A DNA stretch of 34,253 bases, from contig JAJYFF010000027.1 in assembly GCA_021785405.1 (NCBI GenBank), positions 1 to 34,253 of the forward strand, given 5' to 3'. Made by a program: the position numbers and the translations under genes. Positions 23,455-32,920 of the stretch are shown piece after piece. Source of the stretch: Pseudomonadota bacterium. GTDB lineage: Bacteria; Pseudomonadota; Gammaproteobacteria; Steroidobacterales; Steroidobacteraceae. Numbering within the stretch: the first letter of the stretch is position 1; every line of letters begins with the position of its first letter. The notes under the pieces are model-generated. The model did no database searches. It was not told the DNA's origin and saw only the letters and a program-made list of their open reading frames with translations.

Positions 23455-24391
23455 GACTGAACGCCTCCACCAACCGGATCACCGCCGGTCCGATCGCCAC
23501 CAGGAAAAATGAGGGGAACAGGCACAAGACCAACGGAAAGATCAATTTCGTGCCGATCTTGGCCGCGGCCTCCTCGGCGCGTTGCATCCGCCGGTCGCGA
23601 AACTCCGCCGAATACACCCGCAAGGTGTCGGCGATCCCGGTCCCGAATCGCAAGGTCTGGATCATCAAGCTGACGAACCCCCGGATGTCCTCGAGCCCGG
23701 TGCGGGTCGCGAGCCCCCGCAGCGCCGCCTCCCGCTCGACCCCGGCGCGCATTTGCGCAGTGACCTGCGCGATCTCCTCCGCCAGTTCCGGATGGCTTAC
23801 CTCGATCTCGTCGGCGACCCGCTGCAGCGCTTGCGCGAGGCCCAAGCCGGATTCGACGCAGACGGTCAGCAGATCGAGCGCATCCGGAAAGCCGTTACGC
23901 AGCAATCGATGCCGCGCCGTGACCCGCGCGTCCAGCCAGAGGTTGGGGGCGATCAGGCCGATGAACGCCGCCGCCAGCGCGAGGAAGACGATGGCACCGG
24001 TCCGTAGACTCGGCAGCAGAAAGTAGGCACAGGCGATCCAGATGGCCAGCAATCCGACCGACAGCAAGATCTTGACGCCGTAGAAAGCGCGCAGCGCGCT
24101 CGGCCCGCGGATCCCCGCATGCTGGAGCCGTTCCTGGGTCGATTCGCGCTCCGCGCCTTGCGGCATCACGAAGCGCTCGACGGGCCGGACCGCTCCCGCG
24201 ATCCGCTCGCCCAGCCCTCGGTCGTGGGATACTCCACCCGGCGCCCCGATGTCCGCAAGCCGCCGCCGCGCGGGATTGAGGCGCCGGCTCACGACGATCG
24301 CGAAGCCCCAGAACAACAGCAACACCGCGAGCGCGACACCGACGGAGACGATCGCCGGAATCGACAAGCCGAGGTGCCACGCGGTCGCCAC
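23435..24391 (-). CDS. tadC: Tad pilus inner-membrane platform protein TadC
   Basis: A 318-residue polytopic inner-membrane protein of the GspF/T2SSF family, partner of TadB in the pilus platform. An N-terminal membrane helix (IPAIVSVGVALAVLLLFWGFAIVV) is followed by a pair of helices (residues about 105-150). The T2SSF domain has the signature GFPDALDLLTVCVESGLGLAQALQRVADEI, and a last helix pair contains GTKLIFPLVLCLFPSFFLVAIGPAVI. GTG 24391 is chosen: it lies just after the tadB stop (24394) and is preceded by GAGG; the long frame upstream is a shadow of tadB. Its 3' end overlaps the tadD start. Confidence 0.94.
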   Translation of the reverse strand: MATAWHLGLSIPAIVSVGVALAVLLLFWGFAIVVSRRLNPARRRLADIGAPGGVSHDRGLGERIAGAVRPVERFVMPQGAERESTQERLQHAGIRGPSALRAFYGVKILLSVGLLAIWIACAYFLLPSLRTGAIVFLALAAAFIGLIAPNLWLDARVTARHRLLRNGFPDALDLLTVCVESGLGLAQALQRVADEIEVSHPELAEEIAQVTAQMRAGVEREAALRGLATRTGLEDIRGFVSLMIQTLRFGTGIADTLRVYSAEFRDRRMQRAEEAAAKIGTKLIFPLVLCLFPSFFLVAIGPAVIRLVEAFSRVAATH

Positions 24392-24393
24392 GC

Positions 24394-25371
24394 CTACACC
24401 TCGATCCGTATGACCCGACTGATCCAGAAGATCCCGATCACGAACAAGCCCAACGCCCCGTAGATCATCAGGTGGCCGACCGGTCTCTTGAGCAGTATCG
24501 GCAAGTAATCCGGCGTCACGATGCTCAGCAGCACGATCAGCGCGAGCGGCACCATCGCGAGCACCCAGGCCGACAATCGGCCTTCCGCCGACAACGTTCG
24601 GACCTTGCGCTGGAATCGGAATCGCCCGCGCACGACCCCCGCGATCTGATCGAGGATTTCCGCGAGATTGCCGCCGGTCTCGCGCTGCACCAGCACCGAG
24701 GTCACGAGCGCCATCACCGTGACGCTCGGCACCCGGCTCAACAGCCCGAGCATTGCGCGCCGGACGTCGTTGCCGTAATTCACGTCGGAAAATACCAGCT
24801 CGAATTCCTTCGCAATCGGCGGGTCCATGTCCTCCGCGACGAGCTTGAGCGCGGAATTGAACGGATGGCCGGCGCGCAACGCACGCTTCATCACGTCGAT
24901 CGCATCGGGCAATTGCTCTTCGATCTTCTCGAACCGCCGTCGCCGCCGCACGACGAGTCGCACGACCGGGAGGCACGCGCCGGCAAGACCGGCCACGAGG
25001 GCGATCGGCGCAACGCGCGTCAGGATCCCGACGACGACCGCCGCGCCTCCCCCGATGATCAAGGACCGCATCACGACGCGATACCCGGGCGACGGGATCC
25101 CCGCCTGCTCGCTCATCACGGCGAGCTTTTCCATGTACGGCAGTTCCTCGAGTTGCTGCTCGAAGGGCGACAGCGATTGCAGGTATTTCTCCCGGATGAT
25201 CAGCGCGCTCTGACGTAGCTCGTCCGCACCCATCCGGTCCAAGCGGCGCCGCAGCGCGCGGCGCATCCGTGCGTCCCCGCTCGCCGGCGTCGTCAATCCG
25301 AGCGTCAACAAGAACACCGCGCCGAACACGATCCCGCAGAATCCGACGATCACCAGCACGCTCATGTGCAT
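24394..25371 (-). CDS. tadB: Tad pilus inner-membrane platform protein TadB
   Basis: A 325-residue inner-membrane protein with the T2SSF domain (EEQLPDAIDVMKRALRAGHPFNSALKLVAEDM and the later VTSVLVQRETGGNLAEILDQIAGVVRGR). It has an N-terminal membrane helix (SVLVIVGFCGIVFGAVFLLTLGL) and two further hydrophobic regions. With TadC it forms the platform on which the TadA ATPase works. I prefer ATG 25371 because AAGGTG (25386-25381) lies 9 bases upstream; an alternative GTG at 25383 overlaps the tadA stop directly (GTGA). Ends two bases before the tadC GTG. Confidence 0.94.
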   Translation of the reverse strand: MHMSVLVIVGFCGIVFGAVFLLTLGLTTPASGDARMRRALRRRLDRMGADELRQSALIIREKYLQSLSPFEQQLEELPYMEKLAVMSEQAGIPSPGYRVVMRSLIIGGGAAVVVGILTRVAPIALVAGLAGACLPVVRLVVRRRRRFEKIEEQLPDAIDVMKRALRAGHPFNSALKLVAEDMDPPIAKEFELVFSDVNYGNDVRRAMLGLLSRVPSVTVMALVTSVLVQRETGGNLAEILDQIAGVVRGRFRFQRKVRTLSAEGRLSAWVLAMVPLALIVLLSIVTPDYLPILLKRPVGHLMIYGALGLFVIGIFWISRVIRIEV

Positions 25372-25379
25372 CCCAGTCG

Positions 25380-26744
25380 TCACCTTCGATGGCTGGGCAG
25401 CGCGAACACGCCGATTGGCAGCGCAATGCCCCGGACGTTCACCCGTTGATGAAACGCCGGCACCACACCCGTGGCCTCGAGCTGTCCTTGGACGGTGCCG
25501 TCGGCGTCGAGGCCGGTACGCCGGAACGTGAACAGCTCCGACATCGTGATCACGTCACCCTCCATCCCGCTGATCTCCTGAATGCTGGTCACGCGTCGGC
25601 GTCCGTCCTCGCTCCGCTGGATCTGCACGACCACGTTGATCGCCGAGGCGATCTGCGCGCGCAATGCGCGGATCGGAAACGCGATGCCCGTCATCGACAC
25701 CATGGTCTCGATCCGCGACAGGGCGTCGCGCGGGGTATTCGCGTGGACCGTCGTCAGTGATCCATCGTGCCCGGTGTTCATCGCCTGCAGCATGTCGAGC
25801 GCCTCGGCGGCGCGAACCTCGCCGATCACGATTCGATCGGGCCGCATCCGCAAGCTGTTGCGCAACAGCTCCCGCTGCGTCACCTCCCCCTTGCCCTCGA
25901 TGTTCGACGGTCGCGTCTCGAGCCGCACGACGTGCGGCTGCTGCAGCTGAAGCTCCGCCGAGTCCTCGATCGTCACGATGCGCTCGCTCGCGGGGATGAA
26001 TCCCGACAGCACGTTCAGCAGCGTCGTCTTGCCGGCGCCGGTGCCGCCGGAGATCACGACGTTCAAGCGGCCGAGCACGACCGCGCGCAGCACGTCCGCC
26101 ACCGGCTGGGTCAAGGTCCCGAACCGCAGGAGGTCGTCGATGCCGTAGCGCTCGACCGAGAAGCGGCGGATCGACAGCGCCGGGCCATCGATCGCGAGCG
26201 GCGGGATGATCGCATGGACGCGGGATCCGTCCGCAAGTCGCGCGTCGACCATCGGCGACGATTCGTCGATGCGGCGACCTACCGCCGACACGATCCGGTC
26301 GATGATGTTCATCAAGTGCGCGTCGTCGGCGAAGGTGATCGAAGTCGCTTCCAGGCGGCCGCGGCGCTCGACGTACACCGACTTCGCCCCGTTCACCAGG
26401 ATGTCGGACACAGTCGGGTCGTTCAGCAGCGGTTCCAGCGGCCCGAGACCCAGCAACTCGTCTTCGATCCGGCGTGCAAGGACCTGGCGCTGCGGTAACG
26501 ACAAGGGCGCCGATTGCTCCGCGAACAGGCGCAGGGTGATCTCGCGAATCTGCGCACGCACCTTCGATTTCTCGAGCGCGGCGAGCGCCGTCAAGTCGAT
26601 GACCTCGAGGAGCCGGTCGTGGATCCGCTGCTTCCACTCTTGCTCGGCCGGCGTCAAGCTGCGATGGTGATCGAGTTCGGCGCCCGTGGTCGGGTCGGTG
26701 TCGAGACCCAAGCGATCCTTCAAGGAAGCTGGCGGGGTGGACAT
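25380..26744 (-). CDS. tadA: Tad pilus assembly/retraction ATPase TadA (CpaF)
   Basis: A 454-residue secretion ATPase of the CpaF family that powers Tad/Flp pilus extension and retraction. The N-terminal region (1-110) includes the [26 protein letters not shown] helix bundle. The catalytic half shows Walker [10 protein letters not shown] (233-241), Asp box [11 protein letters not shown] (257-267), Walker [12 protein letters not shown] (301-311) and His box [13 protein letters not shown] (324-336). The long C-terminal end ([19 protein letters not shown]) is usual for CpaF. It begins 2 bases after the tadZ stop and ends inside the tadB start region. Confidence 0.96.
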   Translation of the reverse strand: MSTPPASLKDRLGLDTDPTTGAELDHHRSLTPAEQEWKQRIHDRLLEVIDLTALAALEKSKVRAQIREITLRLFAEQSAPLSLPQRQVLARRIEDELLGLGPLEPLLNDPTVSDILVNGAKSVYVERRGRLEATSITFADDAHLMNIIDRIVSAVGRRIDESSPMVDARLADGSRVHAIIPPLAIDGPALSIRRFSVERYGIDDLLRFGTLTQPVADVLRAVVLGRLNVVISGGTGAGKTTLLNVLSGFIPASERIVTIEDSAELQLQQPHVVRLETRPSNIEGKGEVTQRELLRNSLRMRPDRIVIGEVRAAEALDMLQAMNTGHDGSLTTVHANTPRDALSRIETMVSMTGIAFPIRALRAQIASAINVVVQIQRSEDGRRRVTSIQEISGMEGDVITMSELFTFRRTGLDADGTVQGQLEATGVVPAFHQRVNVRGIALPIGVFALPSHRR

Positions 26745-26746
26745 CG

Positions 26747-27925
26747 TCAGTTTCTCAGGAACGCCGGCAAGACCCGGCGCAGCAAGCTCGGCTTCTCCGG
26801 CGCGGCGCCGGTGATCTGCGCGACGACGTCGAGCAGGGATTTCGTGATCGCGGCATTGCGATCCGCGACGTAGAGCGGCACGCCGGAATCGCTGCTCGCG
26901 AGGGCCCGCTGGTAGTAGCTCGGCACGGTCGCGAGGCTCTCGACGCCGAGCGCGCGACGGATGTCGTCGAGTTGCAAGATCGAATCCTTCGAGTATCGGT
27001 TGACGACCACGCGCAGGCGCGCGGGCGACACCCCGAGTTCATCGCGCAGGATACGCACGAGGCGGGTCGCGTTGCGGACGTGCAGGGTCGACTGTTGCAG
27101 GACCAGATGGATCTCCGAAGCGACGCCGAACGCAGTCGCCGTCAGCGCATCGATGCTGTGGGGCGCATCGACGACCACGTCCTGTTGCGTGCGCAGCAGC
27201 AAGGACAAGAACGCGGCCAAGCGGTCGGGTGGAACGTCCTTGCTGAGCACCGCATGGGTCGCGGTCGAGCAGAACAAGCGCAGCCCGCTCGAGTGCAACG
27301 CGCCAAACCCCTGGAGCGCACTCTCGTCGAGCGATCCCACTTCCTCCAGCGCCTCGATCAAGCCTCGCTCCGCGCTCAAGTTCAGATGGTGCCCGGTCGG
27401 CGCGAAGTTCAAGTCCAGGTCCACGAGCACGGCTTTGCGCCCCGCGTGCGCGGTGAGCATGTGCGCGACATTCGCCGCGATGAACGACGAACCGGCGCCG
27501 CCAGTTGCCCCGACGAACACGTGTGCCGCTCCCCGGGCGTCATCCGCCTCGGATCGGCGCTCGGCACCGACCTGCTGCACCGCTGCGATCAAGTCGACCG
27601 GATTCACCGGTTCGGGCAGGAAGTCGCGCGCGCCGCTGCGAATCGCCAGCCGGGTGATGTCCGCGTGCCCCGCAGGTCCCACGACGATCAGCGCGGGGCG
27701 CCGCTCCGCGGGTCGATCTCTCCAGGCGGACAGCGCCTCCGCGTGCCCGGCACCGCAATGCAACACCACGAGGTCCGGCTCCACGTCGACACCGTACAAC
27801 GGGTCGGCATGGCCGTTGCTGATCACCCGCGCGCGCACCTCGATATCCGGCGTACCCACGAAAAAATCGCGTAGGCGCCGGATCTCGGTCGGATCGCGAC
27901 CCGCGACCAGGACCCGCGTCAGCAC
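26747..27925 (-). CDS. tadZ: Tad pilus localisation protein TadZ/CpaE (receiver-like plus MinD/ParA-like)
   Basis: A 392-residue protein with an N-terminal atypical receiver domain (residues 1-120: [37 protein letters not shown]) and a C-terminal ParA/MinD-type ATPase fold. TadZ/CpaE positions the pilus machine, often at a cell pole. The P-loop position reads GATGGAGSS (139-147): both the signature lysine and the nucleotide-contacting lysine of KGGxGKT are absent. The partner motif [13 protein letters not shown] (167-179) is conserved. GTG 27925 overlaps the tadE stop by 5 bases; the frame upstream is a shadow of the TadE gene. Ends 2 bases before tadA. Confidence 0.93.
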   Translation of the reverse strand: MLTRVLVAGRDPTEIRRLRDFFVGTPDIEVRARVISNGHADPLYGVDVEPDLVVLHCGAGHAEALSAWRDRPAERRPALIVVGPAGHADITRLAIRSGARDFLPEPVNPVDLIAAVQQVGAERRSEADDARGAAHVFVGATGGAGSSFIAANVAHMLTAHAGRKAVLVDLDLNFAPTGHHLNLSAERGLIEALEEVGSLDESALQGFGALHSSGLRLFCSTATHAVLSKDVPPDRLAAFLSLLLRTQQDVVVDAPHSIDALTATAFGVASEIHLVLQQSTLHVRNATRLVRILRDELGVSPARLRVVVNRYSKDSILQLDDIRRALGVESLATVPSYYQRALASSDSGVPLYVADRNAAITKSLLDVVAQITGAAPEKPSLLRRVLPAFLRN

Positions 27926-28371
27926 GGTGTCGACACCCCGGTGTTCGAAAGACCGAGACTCTCGGCGGGCAACGTGACCGTGAACGGCGGCGAGGCGATC
28001 GACACGTCGACGAACGGGATCGCGAGCGGAAACGAGTAATTCTGGATCGCGACCTGCACGAAACCGACGTTCGAGACCGAGGGCGTCCCCGTGATCGGCG
28101 CGCCGGTATCGTCCAGATAACTCAGGTTCACGTTCGCGGTCGTGAAATTCGGCGCGTTCAGGAAATCGACCGCCGCGGTCACGGCCGGATCGTCGATCGG
28201 ACAGACCACGGCGAGCCGTGCCGCGCGGCGCACGCCCTCGTTCAAACCGGCCAATACGAACATCGCACGGCCGAACTCGATGCACGCGAACAGGATCAAG
28301 AACAGCGCCGAGGCGACGATCGCGAACTCGACCGTCGTCGTCCCGCGCATCCGGTCGCGACAGTAGCTCAT
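27919..28371 (-). CDS. tadE: TadE-like pseudopilin
   Basis: A 150-residue minor pilin-like protein of the TadE family. The N-terminus has a prepilin-like site RGTTTVEFAIV (Gly10 with Glu at +5), followed by one hydrophobic helix (ASALFLILFACIEFGRAMFVLAGL) and a conserved LNEGVRRAARLAVV helix. The C-terminal part is a secreted, Thr/Ser-rich beta-type domain ending in a cysteine. Such proteins are processed by the TadV/CpaA peptidase, which is not in the window. ATG 28371 overlaps the stop of the upstream TadE paralog (ATGA); the longer frame back to 28407 would enter that gene. Confidence 0.88.
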   Translation of the reverse strand: MSYCRDRMRGTTTVEFAIVASALFLILFACIEFGRAMFVLAGLNEGVRRAARLAVVCPIDDPAVTAAVDFLNAPNFTTANVNLSYLDDTGAPITGTPSVSNVGFVQVAIQNYSFPLAIPFVDVSIASPPFTVTLPAESLGLSNTGVSTPC

Positions 28372-28868
28372 AACGCCTTCATCGTGGTCGCAATGTTCAA
28401 CGTCCAAGCGGTCGACAAGCTGCCCCCCATGAAGTCGGGAAGGCTACCGCCGAACAGGCCCTGGTAGGGATAGGTGGCGGCAACGGTCACATTATTGCCG
28501 ACGGTATCCGCGCTGACCGTGACGTCCGCCACGGAAAGCCCCGGTAGCAACGGCGTCCCCGCGCCCGAGAGATTGCCATAGACCGCGAGGTTCTGCGCCT
28601 GGACGACCAATGCGTTCCATGCGGGCCCTTGCACGATCAGCCCCGTCGTCCCCTGGATCGCGGTACCGGCCACGTACCGTGATGCATCGCGCACCGCGTT
28701 GCTCAGAATGCTGTACTGGTTCAAGAAGCGGCCAACTTCGACCGTGACGAAGAGCAGCAGGAGGAGCACCGGCACGCCGACCGCGAATTCGACCATCGCG
28801 ACCCCCCGTTGCCGGCGTCTCCCCGGGAACCGTCGCATCGGACCGCGACGACCGGCGAGCGGGGTCAT
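28368..28868 (-). CDS. second TadE/TadF-like pseudopilin
   Basis: A 166-residue TadE-family protein paralogous to its downstream neighbour. A basic N-terminus (MTPLAGRRGPMRRFPGRRRQRG) leads to the prepilin-like site RGVAMVEFAV (Glu at +5) and one hydrophobic helix (GVPVLLLLLFVTVEVGRFL). Then comes the family segment LSNAVRDASRYVAG and a secreted domain ending TAWTLNIATTMKAL. It probably corresponds to TadF, but I cannot separate TadE from TadF by eye. ATG 28868 overlaps the tadG stop and its own stop overlaps the next tadE, so the three are coupled. Confidence 0.87.
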   Translation of the reverse strand: MTPLAGRRGPMRRFPGRRRQRGVAMVEFAVGVPVLLLLLFVTVEVGRFLNQYSILSNAVRDASRYVAGTAIQGTTGLIVQGPAWNALVVQAQNLAVYGNLSGAGTPLLPGLSVADVTVSADTVGNNVTVAATYPYQGLFGGSLPDFMGGSLSTAWTLNIATTMKAL

Positions 28869-30103
28869 GAATCCGGGCTCCCGGCGCTCTTGTAGAGTTC
28901 GATCACGTGCGGTCCGTAGTTGCCGCCTCCCCCGCTCGGCGTCCCGTGTGCATCACAGCCCTCGAGCACTTGCGCATACAGATTCTGCTGTCCGTTATTC
29001 GGCAGCGCTTGCAACAGGAACATGCACGCGAACCCGAGAATCGGCACCTGGGACTGTCCGTTCGCTTGCACCGAGCAATTTCCGATCGGCACCGCGACTT
29101 CCCGCCGGCGAAATTCTCCGGTGCCCGTGGGGAGCGGCTGGGTATCGTAGGGCCCCGCATTCTCGAGCGTGTTGTACTGCGCCCAAGTGAACGAAATTGG
29201 GTTCGCGCCGGTCGCGCCGGTGATCAAGGTGCCATTTTCGTAGAGCCCGCTCGCGGTCGTCCCGGTGAGCGCGGTCTGATGGGCGGGCGAATTGATCACG
29301 TCGGGCGGATACTGCGCGGGCGTCAAGCCGGCCGCGTACTGGTTGAAGCGGGTGTTGACGCCCTGTGCGACCGGTCCCGCCGCGACGCCAGTCTCCGTCT
29401 GCAGCGTGTTCCCAATGGTCCCGCAGCCCTGGTACCCGCCAGCGAAATTGTTGCGCACGATGGAACCGCCGGTACCGCCGATCGCCAGCAGGTTGTAATT
29501 ACCGGGTCCGAGGCTCGTGCTGCTGTTGACGTTACCCGGCACTTGGCTGAGTCCGAGGACCTCGTTCGCGGTATACCCGAACAAGGGACCGGGGGCGGAC
29601 GGGTTTCCGCACGCCAGGATCGGGACGATATTGCAGACCGTGCTGAGCGGCGCACTCGGGCCGGCGACCGCGGTGCCGGCGACGTTCAGTAGATTGATCC
29701 CGAGCACCCGGGAAAAGGTCATCGTCGTCTGGAACCCGGTGACCGCCGCGCGCACGAATTTCGCCGGCGCCGTCCCGGGCGAGAACGGGATCAGCGTCGC
29801 CGAGTACTGCGTCGTGACGCCTAAACCGCTGGCGACCGCGCTCTGCAACTCCGGGTAGCTCGCGACGTTCAGCGCGAAGATCGCGTCGGCTGCGGCGGTC
29901 GCCGCCGCGGTATTCCCGCCGGTCTGATCGAGCGCCTTCGCGCCCGCCAAGGCCGCCGCGTCGAGTGCACTCTGCAACCGCGCCTTGTTCAGCAACACGT
30001 GCGCGGTATCGATCGCGAGGCCCGCGATCGCGAACAGCGCGAGGATCGCGACCGCGATCAGCACCAAGGTCGCACCACGCTGGCGCCTCAGGTAAAGAAT
30101 CAT
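28865..30103 (-). CDS. tadG: TadG-like Flp pilus assembly protein
   Basis: A 412-residue protein anchored by one N-terminal helix. The start MILYLRRQRGATLVLIAVAILALFAIAGLAIDTAHV and the next helix LLNKARLQSALDAAALAGAKALD are the standard TadG/Tad_N signature. The remaining 340 residues are an exported Gly/Asn/Thr-rich domain with several cysteine pairs (for example VCNIVPILACGN and GNCSVQ...FACMF). No von Willebrand A motif is obvious. It lacks the glutamate of the pseudopilins, so it is probably not processed like them. ATG 30103 overlaps the stop of the small lipoprotein gene. In the classic tad order tadG comes last; here it precedes the tadE genes and tadZ. Confidence 0.88.
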   Translation of the reverse strand: MILYLRRQRGATLVLIAVAILALFAIAGLAIDTAHVLLNKARLQSALDAAALAGAKALDQTGGNTAAATAAADAIFALNVASYPELQSAVASGLGVTTQYSATLIPFSPGTAPAKFVRAAVTGFQTTMTFSRVLGINLLNVAGTAVAGPSAPLSTVCNIVPILACGNPSAPGPLFGYTANEVLGLSQVPGNVNSSTSLGPGNYNLLAIGGTGGSIVRNNFAGGYQGCGTIGNTLQTETGVAAGPVAQGVNTRFNQYAAGLTPAQYPPDVINSPAHQTALTGTTASGLYENGTLITGATGANPISFTWAQYNTLENAGPYDTQPLPTGTGEFRRREVAVPIGNCSVQANGQSQVPILGFACMFLLQALPNNGQQNLYAQVLEGCDAHGTPSGGGGNYGPHVIELYKSAGSPDS

Positions 30104-30384
30104 GGATTGCCCTGTCCGCCAATATCGATCGCCATCGGCTGCCCGATCTTTGCGCGATCGCCCTTGTCCCCACGCATCGATTTCAGCGCTTGTTCGATCA
30201 CCGCCGGATCTTCGCCCTTGACCGCGACGGCCCCGCGTTTTCTCGCGGCGCCGGGATCCGCAGTCTGCTCGGCGATCATCTGACGCACCGACGTCCCGTA
30301 GTCGGACTCGACGGGTGTCGGCGCACAGGCTTCGACGCCCGAACACGCCACCGCGATTGCACAACCCAGCATCAGCCATTTCAT
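30100..30384 (-). CDS. small Tad-locus lipoprotein
   Basis: A 94-residue predicted lipoprotein. The short N-terminus (MKWLMLGCAIAVAC) is hydrophobic, with candidate lipidated cysteines at Cys14 (AVAC) or Cys20 (VEAC). After export the chain contains DYGTSVRQMIAEQTADP, a pattern I associate with small proteins of Tad loci, then charged repeats ending in Gly/Gln/Asn. AAGGAG lies 9 bases before ATG 30384. It stands between the secretin and tadG, where other tad operons carry an RcpB or pilotin-like gene, so a role in secretin assembly is possible. That is inference; no homology to a characterised pilotin is visible. Confidence 0.75.
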   Translation of the reverse strand: MKWLMLGCAIAVACSGVEACAPTPVESDYGTSVRQMIAEQTADPGAARKRGAVAVKGEDPAVIEQALKSMRGDKGDRAKIGQPMAIDIGGQGNP

Positions 30385-30408
30385 GGGGTCGATCTCCTTA
30401 GACGGCGT

Positions 30409-32055
30409 TCATCGAGGACGAGGATCCGTCGGTGCGGAACTCGGCGCCGCCGTCGCCGGCACCGTCACCTCGGGACTCTCGAGCAGGCCGCGCAGATAGA
30501 AATCCGCATCGCTCGGGTCCTTGTACGCGTCCGTCGGCAAGCGCGGCGTGCCGTCCGGCAACGGCTTCGCGAGCCGCGGCGTCACGAGGATCACGAGCTC
30601 GGTCTCCCCGTTCTGGAAGTCTTGGCTACGGAACAATGCCCCGAGCACCGGGATGTCGCCGAGCCCAGGGAATTTGGTCACCAGCGTGCGGGTGTTCTCG
30701 CTGAGGAGACCCGCGAGGCCGATGGTCTGGCCGTCCCCGAGTTCGACCACGCCGGACGCGCTGCGCTCGGACAAGGAGGGAATCACGAACGAACTCGCGG
30801 TGCCCGACAGCGACAGTTGCACCGTATTGCCGGACTCCAGCTGGCTCACGCTCACGTTCATCTTCAGGTTGATGTGACCGCTGTTCAACACGACCGGGAG
30901 ACACTTGAGCACGATGCCGAACTTCTTGAACTGGATCGTGACCGTGTTGCCGAAGCCCTGAGGCACCGGGATCGGGAACTCACCGCCCGAGACGAAATCG
31001 GCCTCCTGGCCACTCAAGGTCGTCAGGGTCGGTTCGGCGAGGATGCGCGCGAGGCCGTTCTCCTTCGCGGCGTCGAGCGCGAGATTGAACAGGAAATTCG
31101 TACTGAGGAAGCTCGCGAACAAGCCCTGGCTCTGGATCACCGGCGTATTCGGCGTGAACTGGCCGATCGCGGGACCATACAAACCACCAGAAGCGGTCGC
31201 CATATGCTCCAAGCCATTCGGATCGAGGTACGGCGGAAACGCCGCACCGCCGTTCACGCCGCCGATGTGCCAGTTGCCGAGGCCTTGGGCGATCGAGTTG
31301 AACTGGGCATCGAGCCGTCGCACTTCGGTGCGCGCAATCTCCGCAACCGTGACCTGGAGCATCACTTGCTGCACGCCGTCGACTTGGAGCAGGTTGATGA
31401 CCTCGCCGACCCCGCGGTGTCCTGAGGGTTGCCGCTCACCCGACCCAGATGACGGGGCGGTCTCCTGCCCGTTCTGTTGCGGTGCCGCCGCGAGGAACGT
31501 CGAGGCGATGCGGACGGCGGCGTCCATCGCGACCGCGCTGCTCACGTGCCCCGAGAGGACGATCGACCGCTGCGCGCTGCGCACCTCGATCGATTCCCCG
31601 GGCAGCAATTCCGCGAGCTTGCGCTTCAAGCCGTTCAAGTCGAACTGCACCTCGACGTTCACGCCGCCGATCAACCGATTGCGTCGGTCCCAGAGCAGCA
31701 CGTTCGTCGAACCGATGTCCTTGCCAAGCACGTAGATCTGGGTCGGCGAGATCACGACGATGTCGGCGATCCGCGGATTCGCGACCGACACCCGATTCGC
31801 CGGGGCGATCAGCGTGATCAGCCGGGAGTGGTACAGGGGCACCGAGAGATCGAGGCGCATGCCTTCGGCGAGCAATGGCGCCGGCACGAGCGCCCGTCCG
31901 ATCGGCGCGCCGGGGACGCTCGCCGGATTCGATCGCGCGCTGCGACTCGCGGTCGGCGCGCCGAGCGCAACCCCCACGGCCCCGATCGTGATCGCGAGCG
32001 TCAGGACCACCGCGACCGAAGTGCGTCGACCGAAAGACCTGGTGAAGTTCTGCAT
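30409..32055 (-). CDS. cpaC: Tad pilus outer-membrane secretin CpaC/RcpA
   Basis: A 548-residue exported secretin forming the outer-membrane pore of the Tad pilus. The signal peptide is MQNFTRSFGRRTSVAVVLTLAITIGAVGVALGAP. An N-terminal domain (residues about 70-150, VSVANPRIADIVVISPTQIYVLGKDIGSTNVLLWD) is the pilus/BON-type N-domain. The secretin core runs from about 240 (VQQVMLQVTVAEIARTEVRRLDAQF) to the end, with ILAEPTLTTLSGQEADFVSGGEFPIPVPQ, GLAGLLSENTR and VPVLGALFRSQDFQNGETELVILVTPRL. ATG 32055 is the start: GAGG precedes it and it begins the signal peptide; the earlier ATG 32118 would put a charged stretch before it. Confidence 0.95.
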   Translation of the reverse strand: MQNFTRSFGRRTSVAVVLTLAITIGAVGVALGAPTASRSARSNPASVPGAPIGRALVPAPLLAEGMRLDLSVPLYHSRLITLIAPANRVSVANPRIADIVVISPTQIYVLGKDIGSTNVLLWDRRNRLIGGVNVEVQFDLNGLKRKLAELLPGESIEVRSAQRSIVLSGHVSSAVAMDAAVRIASTFLAAAPQQNGQETAPSSGSGERQPSGHRGVGEVINLLQVDGVQQVMLQVTVAEIARTEVRRLDAQFNSIAQGLGNWHIGGVNGGAAFPPYLDPNGLEHMATASGGLYGPAIGQFTPNTPVIQSQGLFASFLSTNFLFNLALDAAKENGLARILAEPTLTTLSGQEADFVSGGEFPIPVPQGFGNTVTIQFKKFGIVLKCLPVVLNSGHINLKMNVSVSQLESGNTVQLSLSGTASSFVIPSLSERSASGVVELGDGQTIGLAGLLSENTRTLVTKFPGLGDIPVLGALFRSQDFQNGETELVILVTPRLAKPLPDGTPRLPTDAYKDPSDADFYLRGLLESPEVTVPATAAPSSAPTDPRPR

Positions 32056-32128
32056 GGTTCCTCGCTCGTCGTCGCTCTCGATTGGGTATCCCGCGCGCTC
32101 GCCGTCCCTGTCGCTCATGATCGCCCGG

Positions 32129-32917
32129 TCACTCGTGGCGCGCGACCCGTGCGACCTCGGTGCCGCGAATCACGGTCACCGGCCGCAGCGGCGGCGGCGC
32201 GTGCCGCAGGGGGTGGCCGGTCGGCGCTCGCACCGGTCCTGCCAAGTCGACCGAGTCGCCGTGATCCGACGGATTGCGCAAGGTCAACTGGATCGATCCC
32301 GCCGCCTGGCCCTTCAGCAGTGTCTCGGCCTGCTTCGGGGTGACCTCGAGGGTCACTGCGCGGACCATGACCGGTTCGTCCGATTTGGTCGCGGTGGTCT
32401 GGTCGACCGCGAGCACCTTGATGTCGCTCAAGATCGTTCGGGAGGTCGCGATGCCCGTCCCTATGCGGCTAATCGTCGAGACGACGTCCACCCGGCTCCC
32501 CGGCAACAGGAAACCCGCGACGCCGATCACGTCGTTGACGCGCACCGTGATCGCGCGCATGTTCTTTTTCACCGACGCGGCGAGCGAGGTTTCCCCCGGA
32601 TCGCCGAACATCGAGGCCAGCAGCAATTGCCCCGCTTGGACGTTGGTGGTGGTCACCTTGCCGAGGATCTGCTTCACGTCGTGAAAGCTGCCCGCGGGGG
32701 CTTGGGTCTTCAGCATTTGCACGATCGCGACGTGGCGGTTCGCGATCGTCGTGCCGATCGGCAAGCTCATCGCCGCGGACAGCACCGGCACCATCGCCGG
32801 CGCTTGGGCGGTGTTCGGGATCGAGCGTGCCACGATCCAGCGATTCGCGATCCAGGCTGCGGCGGCCGCCAGCAACAAGGAACTCGCGATCAGAACCGGT
32901 CCTCTCCCGCGTGCCAT
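32129..32917 (-). CDS. cpaB: Tad pilus assembly protein CpaB/RcpC
   Basis: A 262-residue protein anchored by an N-terminal helix (GPVLIASSLLLAAAAAWIANRWIV) with a periplasmic SAF-type domain. VPVLSAAMSLPIGTTIANRHVAIVQM and AGQLLLASMFG are the SAF part; RAITVRVNDVIGVAGFLLPGSRVDVVSTI is the CpaB/RcpC-defining segment. The C-terminal tail is proline-rich with VIRGTEV, also common in the family. CpaB/RcpC works with the secretin at the outer membrane. ATG 32917 has GAGGTGA just upstream. It starts 3 bases after the AAA ATPase stop; a 73-base gap separates it from the secretin. Confidence 0.93.
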   Translation of the reverse strand: MARGRGPVLIASSLLLAAAAAWIANRWIVARSIPNTAQAPAMVPVLSAAMSLPIGTTIANRHVAIVQMLKTQAPAGSFHDVKQILGKVTTTNVQAGQLLLASMFGDPGETSLAASVKKNMRAITVRVNDVIGVAGFLLPGSRVDVVSTISRIGTGIATSRTILSDIKVLAVDQTTATKSDEPVMVRAVTLEVTPKQAETLLKGQAAGSIQLTLRNPSDHGDSVDLAGPVRAPTGHPLRHAPPPLRPVTVIRGTEVARVARHE

Positions 32918-32920
32918 GCG

